DNA of 64,000 nucleotides, from positions 4,711,483-4,775,482 of the forward strand of contig SMSO01000032.1 of assembly GCA_004764695.1 (NCBI GenBank), in the 5' to 3' direction. Origin of the DNA: Schizochytrium sp. TIO01. Taxonomy: Eukaryota; Sar; Bigyra; Thraustochytrida; Thraustochytriidae. Made by a program: the position numbers and the translations under genes. Each line of letters begins with the position of its first letter. The stretch's first letter is position 1. Of the stretch, positions 23,697 through 33,695 are shown in pieces. The notes beneath the pieces were generated by a model, which saw only the letters and a list, made by a program, of their open reading frames with translations, was not told the origin of the DNA and did no database searches.

Positions 23697-23724
23697 TAGC
23701 TAACTAACTAACTAACTAACTAAG
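23697..23724. repeat. TAAC microsatellite
   Basis: About six CTAA/TAAC units, next to a CT-rich tract beginning near 23648. Confidence 0.9.
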
Positions 23725-24096
23725 TACACAGTTAACTAGCGAGCCGCAGGCCTACCGTATCGCCTACCTGGGCGGCTAGCGCATGAAGAGATTTTTTTGC
23801 TTTCCATTCTTTCTATTCTTTTCTTCTTTTCTCCTTTTTTTCTCTACTACCTCAACAAACAAACAGATCGCGATCAGGGATAAACAGACTTCGCTTGCTT
23901 TGAGAGCTCTTCTTCTCTTCGGATGCTCTGCTCTGCTCTCACCAATGGCCGCTTCTTTGCGCGAAAGGAGCGCTTGATGCCTCCTCCTGCTTTGCTCTGC
24001 TTTTTCCCGTCTCGTTCGCATGATTTCTTTTAGTTTGTGGCTTTTCCTCCTTCGCTGACAGAGGCGGAGGAGAAAGAAGCTTTTACTTTTGTTTCT

Positions 24097-24155
<59 letters not shown>
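24097..24155. repeat. CTTT tetranucleotide microsatellite
   Basis: About 14 units of CTTT. Confidence 0.95.
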
Positions 24156-24606
24156 GTCTTATCTATCATCATCCAATCCACTTCTCCGCGCACTATCATT
24201 GTGGAGCACACAACTCGAAAGAATAATTTCCGCTCTATTCATTCATTGTCTCTCACAGCTTTAACATTGATAATACTATCATCATTCTTACTATTATTAT
24301 CATGAATCCTTCGCTCGTCTCAGTACTCCTAGCCATGGCTACCGCGTCTCCTAGTAGGAAGAGAGGAAGAGAAAGTTAGTTTTAATGGCGCCAGGGAAAG
24401 AAAGAACGAGCAAGCATTTACTTGCCTTGAAGCATAATGGCTCCAAAGGGTACGTACGTACGTCATTCGATCGGCCCTTCGATGCCTATTTCACGCACGG
24501 CCTTTGAGGCCGCCTTTAAGCTCTCTTCCGGAGCCCTCCGACCGCCATTACGAGGCAGAGCAACGGGAGCCTCGAGCCTACTGACCCAATAACTTGAGGC
24601 CAAGTT

Positions 24607-24651
24607 TTCTTTCTTTCTTTCTTTCTTTCCTTCTTTCTTTCTTTCTTTTTT

Positions 24652-24738
<87 letters not shown>
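24607..24738. repeat. Long CTTT tetranucleotide microsatellite
   Basis: About 132 bases of CTTT with a few interruptions (CC, TTTTT) in its first third. With the GTTT tract at 56.8 kb it is one of the two longest simple repeats here. Confidence 0.95.
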
Positions 24739-25330
24739 GCTGAGCGCTAAGAGTCGCTACCGGCACCCTACCGCCCTCATCGACTAGCCAGTGGAACAGG
24801 CTTTGAAAGAGAGGTACACAACTTTCGCTTCCTTTTCTTCGCTTCGTGCTCTTCTTTTCTCTTTTCTTTTCTCTTTTCTCACATTCTTCCTTTTCTTGGC
24901 TGGGAGAAAACCGAAGAATGAATTCAAGAGGCTCTCTGTTCTGTGAACGTTCAATGACGCCCAGCCTCGTCTGTTTTGCCTCGAGCGCCCTGCCGATGGA
25001 TACTTCTACCTTATTCTCTGGGACACGCCCTATGATCATGCTGGACCGCCGCCTGCGCAGTGCGTGTTGATTTATACAATTAATACAGGTTATGCCCATA
25101 CTGTGCATTCTGTAACCTCGAGGGGTGTTTTTTCCCTCCTCTCTTCCTCGCCAGTTGAGCTCCTACCATCACTATCTAACCCTTACCCCCGTCTCCTTGC
25201 CCTTGTGATTCCTTCCTGCTAAGGGTCGCATAGCGATATCGCTACCTCTGCTAGTCCACTCCGTGAGCAGCTTCTTTTTCACGAATTTAAAAATAAATAC
25301 AAACAAAAAGGCGCCGAGTACCTGGTACCC

Positions 25331-25380
25331 TAATAACTACTATTAGTAGTACTATTAGCAGTACTATTAGTAGTAGTAAT
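25331..25380. repeat. Imperfect ACTATTAGTAGT-type repeat
   Basis: Variants of ACTATTAGTAGT/ACTATTAGCAGT follow one another and end in AGTAGTAGTAAT. The units are partly self-complementary. Confidence 0.7.
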
Positions 25381-27477
25381 ACCACCGCCACCACCTCGCA
25401 GCAGCTTTTGCTTTATTATCTTTTTCGTTTCAAACAGCTTTCTCAGGCTCATTGATGGACAAAGAAGTCCAAGCTATTTCGAATTTGGCGATGAGTAAAA
25501 TGCATTCTTGAAAGAACCCGAAAGAATGCGTTTCTGAGAAGACCTTTCGATTTATGTCCTTCGCATCGACTATTTATTTACCCATCATCATCTCAAACCA
25601 AAAAAAAAGAATAATAATAATAATAAATAATAATAATAAATAATATAAGAAAGAAAGAGTGAACGATGATTGGAGTTCGCCAGTCGATGGATCGATCGAT
25701 CCTCCTCCCGGCCGCTCGCTGCCAGCTGATCCTCAGGCCGCCGAGGCCTTTTCGTCCCTCTTCGCAGCAGCGCAGGGCCTTCCGGCCACGCCGCAGCAGT
25801 CTTCCCAGGCCCGCCATCGGCAAGCGCGGCACTCAGCAATCAGCGACCAATAGGCGGCGCACACTGCGCCGAGGAAACCGGCCTATTCCTAGCAGCCCAT
25901 AGCCAACTGGTACCGCCAAAGAAGCCCTTCTCTTTTCCTTTTGTACATAGCTCTTTGTTCATACATGTGACATGTGAGGCCGTATAAGAGAAATCTAATG
26001 CTCTACCATGCGTTCTTTTATGGCTATGCCGCGTAGATGAGTGGTAGTCATGGTGGCGGCATGAGCTGACTACGTGAAACCGTAAGAAGGCGTCTTTGGC
26101 TGTTCGTTCTAAGTAAGCACTGCGTAGGAAGGCAGGTAGGTACAACCTTAGGCGAGGAAATGGAGCAAGAACTCGAAGAGTTTGGCACGGCGTTGGGCGT
26201 GTCATTTGGCCTGGTGACCAGGACTCAGGCCGGTCGAGGTACCGTAGAAAGGCGCGGATGGGGGCTTTCGCAGGCATATGCTTGCGCCTCTGGCAGCCCG
26301 GCTGGCTGGAGAAACGGAGGCTCCAAAGAATTGCGTTCCGAAGGAGAAACGAAAACGTCGCTTAGAATGGGATAAAAATGCTACGAGTTCTTCAGGCTCA
26401 CCTGATTGAACCAACGCAATGTAATACAGATATCCCGTGCGTTTAATACTTGTATTAACGGGTTTAGTGCGCAAATAAAGAGAACGGAAGCAGGAAGACA
26501 GTGCGCAGGGAAGAACGGAAAAGAACACATGATAAGGCGATCGTCGTTCTGATAAAACAGCTTAAAAGCAGTTGGCCATGGAGCAAGAGATGAGTTTGGG
26601 GTGTGCGCGCAGACGAGTAATTGCGGTTCATGGAGGCGCACCGGTTCAGGATCTCGTGGATGCAACACTCGAGTCCTGAGCAAAGCGCTTGACATGATTT
26701 CAAGAGACTCGCGAGCCCAGAAATGGGAGCCCAGAATCGGAGACGCCAGCGCATCATCAGTTGCTTGTTCTTCGAGTTTCCAGGCAGAAAATCCACAGAC
26801 TCTTCAAGTTCTTCAAGTCGAGCATTTTAACTTTTAACGAAACAGAGTAAGAAAGAAAGAAAAAAATTCTATCTATCATTTGATTTCTTTTCTGTTGGTT
26901 GAACCTCTCTGAGTGCCATCAAAGACTTTTGCGGATACTAGCAGTACACCCTCAGGTACTCACTGATGTTTTTTAGGTGGTGTTTAAGCTCAGTGATGCT
27001 GAGAGGCCATAGTCAATAAATTTGAGATAAAAGGGTGTGCACAAAGACTCCTTCCAACTGCCTCTATTTACTCCTAGTGAATCTGTGAGGGTGACCGTTT
27101 TTTGCCACGCCTATACTCTCCCTCATTTCATGCATGGCTCCTCACAACAACGTTCTGTCTTGACGGGATTTTGCTTGGTTAGCTTCTTTTATGTTCGTCG
27201 TAACGATGTAGAAGCGCGCGTAGTTTGTCAAGATGTATGGGAAAACTACCTCATTGAACGCTGAGAAACTACTTCAGCCAATACACACATTGCATAGACC
27301 TCAGAGACTCTGCCTTCTTCTGCCTTCGTTTCTTTGTTTCGGCTTTCTTCACCCGACTTGAACATCTATCAGGTTTTCGTGATTTTCCATTTTAAAAAAT
27401 TGATTTTATTGTTTTCAATTAAAATTCAATGCTTAAAATATTTTTATTTAACCCCAAAAAACAAAAAACGTTTGTTT

Positions 27478-27526
27478 ATTTATTTATCAATCAGTCAATC
27501 AATCAATCAATAATTGATAAATAAAT
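27478..27526. repeat. 14-bp perfect inverted repeat with CAAT loop
   Basis: ATTTATTTATCAAT (27478-27491) faces ATTGATAAATAAAT (27513-27526) across a 21-base loop made mostly of CAAT units. It lies in an AT-rich spacer and could form a cruciform or a hairpin RNA. No gene lies within 2.9 kb on either side. Confidence 0.8.
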
Positions 27527-30450
27527 GGCTTGAAACTTGGGTTTATAAGGCATTCGCATGCAGATATTTGCATTTATCTTCTTATTTCAATCCAAAACTG
27601 CAGTGTTCAGGGAAATAAATGAGCAAATCAGCCATGGGTGAAGTGATATTGACACCTCGGCAGATCTAATGGTATCTACATTTGAAACCCACGTAGTAGT
27701 ACGGTGCTCAAACTAAAAGCTTTTCAATTGCGTTTCTGTGTCAATAATTTTCTTTAATTTCAATTTCAAATTATAAAATTTAATTAAATAAATAAATAAA
27801 TAAACGGGGAAGAACTTGAAGAAAACAAGGAGAGCGTGTGTACGGCGGCGGAGGTTTCAGGGAGGATTGTCCGAGAGAAGCGGTGATTCAGATGAACTGG
27901 TGAGAAATTCTGAGTGCAATGGGTGGCGTAGCACAGAGAAAGAGCCACATCTGACTGCGAGCTGTCAGGCAGGCGCACCTCTCGGCAAAGCTGCTTCGAG
28001 ACGCCCACCTCTCCCACAACGGCCAGATACCTCTCGAAGCGCAACCGACGCGCCTGGCGCAAGTCCCAGTCGGCCATGAGTACCTTTCTAGAAAAGTTTA
28101 GATGAAGTCCTCCCGCAGCTACTCTCTGAGAAAGGGCAGTGACGGATAATCACGGTATTCTGCCGGCGCTTCCGTTGTTTCTTTTTTATTGCTAAGGCGA
28201 TTGAGCAGTTTGTTGGAGGAGCACAAGAAGCTGCAGTTGCGCTCGTAAACGCAGGCGCCCAAGACCCATGGAGGCGTGCTGGCGACCTGGGTAGCTAGCT
28301 ACCAAGCTAGTGCAGACCAACGCAGAATTGTATGCGACTGCGACCACCTGGCAGTTTTCTATATACTGAACCCTTAGGAACTTGCCGGTAGCCATGGCGT
28401 GCTGTTGTTGCCTTGTTGAGATTACATAGTGCAGATCTGCGCAGATAAATACTGTGCAACATGTGCTTCAACGAGAAGCTCGAATTGGCCAATGGTACTC
28501 TAGCGAAGAACGACGCTGCAACACCCGCGAGCTCTGGCACTGTAAACAATGGTCTCGCCTTAAGGCACTTCGTGGCAGCACACACCATTGCAGAGCGCTC
28601 TCAAAAACGACGGGTGCACATGCTTATCGCTTGTCGAGTCTGTGGTGGCTGTGGATGGCTTCGATGTCAAGTCTCACCCAAAGGAGGGCTCTTGCAACAC
28701 TGTGCTTATTGTGAACCTTTAGTTAACCCAAATTACTCTGAAGCAAAACATCGATCGCTTGGGGACTTTACTTGCAAAATGCTACCATACCGCACATGGA
28801 GACTCTTTTGAGTTATTGCTTCCCTTCGAAGGCAAGCATGATGAAGCGCTCGATTTGAACGTTCTCAAATGAACATAGTTGATACAGCTTCAATCATCTC
28901 TGAAACGGGAAGAAGCGCTAGAATGTCACTGTGAGCGTGCATATTCCTATTATTTTTTGGCATGATGGTCTCGCAATGTATTGTGTGCTAAATGTGTGTG
29001 CGCGGACATGGTGTCAGTGACTGCAAAGTACGCACCTCCTCACGGTGGGAAGATGTTACACCACACCCAAAAGCCGGGTGCCAAAGCATGGGTGGAGGGA
29101 GGAGTGCACTGGATGGTGGAACGCTACTCACCCTTGATAATCAATGAGTAATGAAGAAGGTGTTGAGGAGACCCTGACATGTCCAGGGGTGAAAGGTTGG
29201 TATCCCGCCTAAACATGTGCTGTTTTCCCTTAGGCCAAACGAGATTTCACTTGTTAGACTCGTGTGTGCAAGAGACGTGTGTGAACCTGACTGCGTATTG
29301 TACAGGGGGCTAGAGTCTAATCAAACTTATAGTCGTTAGTCATAGTACTTGAAAGCTAGACGAGGATATACCTCTCCGAATTCTCTGTAGTTTGCTAATT
29401 ATTAATTGCTCTCGAATCTCGACCCCAAACCAGTAAAACCATGATGACATGCTTCATAAAACACAAGTATGGAATTTTCTGCCTTCGACTTTCATAAGTG
29501 AAAACATGATGATGTCTTCAATGGGAAGAGATAAAGTCTCATGGACGGCACCCCCTGAAGGCATGATGATTCAATTACGGCGTTCTTATTTCTCACTATG
29601 ATTCCATTTTAGCCTCGTCACGAGGAGCTTCGTCATGCACCTAGTTTGCGTGCAAGATATGCTTGTGAGAATAATAGTAACTAACGAGTTTGGCTGAGAT
29701 ATGCAGCGCCAAGAAGCTGTGTACCTTTTATACTTTCTGTACTCATCTAGACACGGATCAGTTGATGGCAAGATAAGGGTCTGCTCGAAAAGCCAAACCA
29801 ACAACCGGGTAGCGAATCAAACTGAATAAGCTACGCGCATGCATACATCCCCGCAAAAGAAATTTGATCATACTGCAATGTTATTATTAAACCACATATA
29901 TACCACCAATCAAAGAGAGCAACTAGCAATAAAAGTGGCACGCCTTCATAATGCAGATCTCAGATTTCATCTTTTGTTTTGTACCACACATCGCTCCTTT
30001 AGTTGAATTTTATTTGCTCTGCTTTCTACAGCCATGTCGTTCACAAAGCTTCGCGCTTTAATCTTAACTATTAAGATCCAACGTCCAGTCACAAACGCGT
30101 CCAACCTGTGGTTTGCTTTAACTTATTTTCCATTACAGGCTTGCTTTCAAAGCAACCTTCATCGCTCGACATTTCTTTTGACAGACGACCCATTTCCTGC
30201 CTCACGATCCAACATCTCTGCTCTGTAGTACCAGTCGTTGCATGTTTGCTCCCAACCTTAATATACAAAATATACTATAAAGACTCCACCTTGACATTTT
30301 CGAGCTTCGCTGTATTAGATTGTTGCGAAGCTCTCTGAATGCCTGTATTCATTCATGTTGTCATCGAGAAAGAACGAGCGCCTGGCTCATGTTCAAGGTA
30401 GTTATTTCAACTTTCGAGATAGCTCATAAATAGGAACAGTAAGAAAATAC

Positions 30451-30469
30451 TAGGTAGGTAGGTACTTAG
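30451..30469. repeat. TAGG tandem ending in GGTACTTAG
   Basis: TAGGTAGGTAGGTACTTAG, about 165 bases upstream of the ARP6 start codon. A member of the GGTAGGTAC motif set seen in several spacers. It may be a promoter element, which is inference. Confidence 0.5.
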
Positions 30470-30632
30470 TGCATAATTTTAATGATGAAAGAACAAGGTC
30501 AACACAAGCCTATCTTGGCGCCTTCGGCAATACAACTCGAAGAGCACAGACCTCTGAAACAAGATAACCCTCTGCGCTTGAGCGCAGAGGAGCACTGACT
30601 CAATAGTCTCTCGTACACGTTCTCCCTCTACA

Positions 30633-31979
30633 ATGTGGTTTGTCCTCGACAATGGTGGCTTCTTTGTCAAATGTGGCGTGGCAGAAGAGATGGTCTCCGC
30701 CGCACGAGAGGCTCTTGGTGCCGCTCCCGAAAAGCTTAACCTGAAGGAACGAAATGAGGCTATCCGGAGAGCTGCGACAGCCATGGTGACCCTCGTCCCC
30801 AACTGCACTGCGCGAATGAAGAAAGATGCCGGGTCGGTGTTTGTGGGAACTGAAGTGGAAAAGGTCCAGGACCAAGACAGTGCTCGTTTGAGCTTTACAA
30901 GACCACTTGAACGCGGATACCTAACCAACGTCGAGTGCCAACAACAAATTTGGGAGCAAGTTTTTGAAACATGCGGCCTTGAGGGTCCTTCATCAATCAC
31001 AGGTCTCATTCTTACGACGCCGAGCTTCGTGCCCAAGGAAATTCAAACAGCCACTGAAACACTGCTTCGAGCACATTTTGGTATTAAAAATATCATTTTG
31101 GCGCACCCAGCTGAACTAGCAGCTCGCGATGCAGATGCCGGGCCCTTTTGTATTGTTGTGGACTCGGGATACTCGTTCACGCATGTTGTACCAGTTATTG
31201 ACGGCCGCGTGTTTGAGCCTGGTGTGCGCAGACTCGACGTTGGCGGCAAGCTTCTCACAAATTACCTTCGCGAGCTGGTTTCATATGGCCAGATTAATCT
31301 TCAAGATGAGACAAATATTGTTGACAAAATGAAACAAGACGTGTGTTTCGTCTCGCTCAATATTGAGGCTGATCTCAAACTCCTTGCAAACCTAGAGCGC
31401 CAGCCAAGCCTTCCTGTTAGAGAGCGGATGCCTTTGATCGACCGCCGTGCCTTGGAGGCACAGTACACGCGTCGCTACGTTCTACCAGATTTTCAAACCA
31501 CCATGGAGGGCTATGTTTTGCCGTCCAATACAGACAATGAGGATATTCTCCGTCTGAAGAACCAAACAATCGCACTAAAGTCCGAGTGTTTTATGGTCCC
31601 CGAGCTTCTTTTCAGCCCAAACGACCTAGGACTGTATCAAGCAGGCCTTCCACAAATCGTCGAAGATGTCATCAACCTTTGTCCTCGGGAACTTCACGTC
31701 GCACTTCGTAGAAATGTCCTTCTTACTGGAGGTACTACACAGTTCCCAAATTTTGCTGAGCGCCTCTCTCAGGAACTTGGTCCCTCTTATTCCATTCGCC
31801 ACGTTGCAGACCCCATCAGGGCAGCTTGTTTTGGTGGTCGTTGTAAGGCACCCATTGTAACCCCGCAACCCACTAATTTAGCTGCTAGTCCGCAAAGTTC
31901 AGGCCCAGTGGCAACTCCACAGCCTCACCTTCTGGATGCTATCTCGCAAGCGAATCCTCCTGCAGCTGATGCACCTTGA
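30633..31979 (+). CDS. ARP6: Actin-related protein 6 (SWR1/SRCAP-type complex subunit)
   Basis: A complete 448-residue single-exon actin-fold protein. The N-terminus has FVLDNGGFFVKCG, the first phosphate-binding strand in its ARP6 form. PNCTARMKK follows after an unusual charged insertion (about residues 18-50). LERGYLTNV, then IVVDSGYSFTHVVP (about 174-187), DVGGKLLTNYLRE and DKMKQDVCFVS are strongly ARP6-like, as are YVLPDFQTT, VPELLFSPNDLG and VLLTGGTTQFPNF. ARP6 is a nuclear subunit of the SWR1 remodeller, which deposits histone H2A.Z. In this protein the C-terminus carries a Pro/Ala/Gln extension (about 410-448), which the family usually lacks. The start at 30633 aligns with the usual N-terminus. 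The neighbours give no functional hint. Confidence 0.92.
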   Translation: MWFVLDNGGFFVKCGVAEEMVSAAREALGAAPEKLNLKERNEAIRRAATAMVTLVPNCTARMKKDAGSVFVGTEVEKVQDQDSARLSFTRPLERGYLTNVECQQQIWEQVFETCGLEGPSSITGLILTTPSFVPKEIQTATETLLRAHFGIKNIILAHPAELAARDADAGPFCIVVDSGYSFTHVVPVIDGRVFEPGVRRLDVGGKLLTNYLRELVSYGQINLQDETNIVDKMKQDVCFVSLNIEADLKLLANLERQPSLPVRERMPLIDRRALEAQYTRRYVLPDFQTTMEGYVLPSNTDNEDILRLKNQTIALKSECFMVPELLFSPNDLGLYQAGLPQIVEDVINLCPRELHVALRRNVLLTGGTTQFPNFAERLSQELGPSYSIRHVADPIRAACFGGRCKAPIVTPQPTNLAASPQSSGPVATPQPHLLDAISQANPPAADAP

Positions 31980-32735
31980 ATTGTAAGGAACACACCACCA
32001 ATAAGAAGACTAATAGAGTACCGCGTGATCAAAATTTGCAAGCTCTCAGGTTTATCTGCGAGTAGGCATTTCAAGGATTCATTTATGTAAGGTTGCAGAG
32101 CATTATGTTGTTGTGGTTGAAAAAAAATTCCATATCTCTTAAAATCAACTTCAAAATGTTAGTAAAAATAACAAGCCTGCAATGTTAAGATGTATTAATA
32201 GCTTTACCGTGACTCACATAGAATAATCTCATGTTTTTATGCGCTTTTCATTCTCAAATTCAAAGAGTTTGTTTCATATATGACTGCAATTGTCACAAGG
32301 GCAACGACAACACTGTAGATATTGACTCAACTTCCCCGTAGTATGATCATTCTGTTTTGGCAGTCTTTCAATTTAATTTTTCAATGATCCAAATTTGATC
32401 ACAATCACTATCAGTAGCCCGGACCCGGCAGCACATATGTGGGCTATCTGAGCCACAAATTTGGTCTCTTCAATGAAGCGGTTCGTCCAGTGCAAGACGT
32501 CCAGCAGGTGGGGATGAAACGCTTTGCATCATGAAGTCATTGAGCATAGCAGTGCGAATAGCAAAAGAGGATTCTATACGTCGTATAGACCTGGTGCAGC
32601 TGTTCAATATTTTGTATCTACTGTGACACAAAATCAAACCATTCAATTGATGAAAATCTTGCCAGTCGCTTGGAAAGTCGACCAAGTCTTGCTTGCAAGG
32701 GAGGGAGGTTGCGTCAGAGATACCATGCAAGCGCC
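31980..32735. other. AT-rich spacer
   Basis: About 750 bases between ARP6 and the gene relic. An 86-codon minus frame overlaps it, without motif. I see no RNA gene or repeat. Confidence 0.6.
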
Positions 32736-33600
32736 TTACTCATCCGCTGAATCATAGTCGTCGTAGAAGATGTTCCGGAGGTTTTCTCGATCGATGCCTC
32801 CCTGCCCCTTCTACTGCCGTATGAACCAACTTGCGTCGGCCAGTGAAAATCAAAACAACGAACTGTCTTCCCGATTGGAAATTGAGAGAGTAAAGTACAA
32901 AGTGAGGATTGTCTCCTTTGTAGAAGATTGCCTCTTTATGAGCTTTGTAAGGGTCTTCATCAGCTCCGGCAATGCACATTCCAACGTTGCCAGCTGCTGC
33001 ATTGTAAACACTTTGGCGACGCGGTCAGATTCTTCGATCCATCAATCCAACCTCGGACCATAACATAATTTTTCCCGGCGAGCTTGAGCCTCCGAACTTT
33101 TGGATCAGCAAACTGATACGCCTGCATAGCTCTTCTCAATGCATTTTGTCGCAAATCTAATTCACGTAAAGCCATCTCTTCTCACTGGTGTAAGAACTCC
33201 AAGTAAGCATCAACATTTTCATAAAGCCATTTATACGGCCAAGATTGCTGTTCGAATAACTCCTCATCCTTATCCTCATCCGCTGCCTCTTCAAACCGTT
33301 TGATCGCGTCCTTAACTTTTCTCAAGCTTCTAATCCACATCAAACTTTTGCTGGTTTGCTGGGCAACCCGGCACTCGCTCTCAGTTTCGTCTATAAGCTC
33401 ATCTGCTTGATGATCAACTCGTCCACAGGAATAGTTCTAAAGGCCCAGTACTGACTGACCTTGTCACCGGTCTGTGAGTGTTTCGGTTCCTCGTACCTCT
33501 TCGCGAGCCCTATGGCGTGTCTCCAGTCGTGCGGTTCTGCTCTTTCCCCTGGGTACCTTATCTTTTCTGCTCTTGGTTGAAAAGGGTACTCTAGGTACCT
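32736..33600 (-). pseudogene. Decayed protein-coding relic of unknown family
   Basis: On the minus strand, from about 33600 to a stop at 32736-32738, coding-like sequence continues across several frames. The first frame includes IGLAKRYEEPKHSQTGDK and VSQYWAFRTIPVDE. After a shift at about 33400-33420 the next frame reads SLMWIRSLRKVKDAIKRFEE and PYKWLYENVDAYLEFLHQ. It meets an in-frame TGA at 33182-33184 and continues directly with EEMALRELDLRQNALRRAM. After a further shift at about 33015-33030 it reads GNVGMCIAGADEDPYKAHKE. A last shift near 32800 brings GGIDRENLRNIFYDDYDSAD and a terminal stop. One stop plus three shifts in about 285 codons indicates a dead gene. I do not recognise the family. 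Its 5' part lies antisense to the region upstream of the CCA-enzyme start, so it may have inserted there or may be an old neighbour. Confidence 0.7.
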
Positions 33601-33695
33601 TGGTAGTACACATATTTTATTTAGATATCAAGCTCAAGTACTTCAAACCGCAAACAGAGGCCCCTCCTGCAAGCCTCCAGGAAGTGCAAAGGACC

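Larger units (their letters stand above)
22722..30632. other. Gene-poor, microsatellite-rich 7.9-kb region
   Basis: No convincing coding region between the AP2 gene (start 22721, minus) and ARP6 (plus). The stretch contains CAAA, TGCC, TAAC, CTTT, GTAC, TAG/TAC-type and AAT-type simple repeats, several long pyrimidine tracts, and a 14-bp inverted repeat at 27478-27526. Open frames across the microsatellites translate to monotonous KERK, LSFF or TNKQ and are artefacts. A 116-codon frame at 28461-28811 with a few cysteines is discussed among the rejected items. Confidence 0.6.

Noticed and set aside
24578..25108. 176-codon minus-strand frame
   Set aside because: Its core is a KERKKERK translation of the CTTT microsatellite.
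28461..28811. 116-codon frame with CRVCGGCGWLRC and HCAYC
   Set aside because: The cysteine spacing suggests a zinc site, but several overlapping frames are open here, the sequence has no match to a known finger, and there is no further support. Transcript data could revive it.
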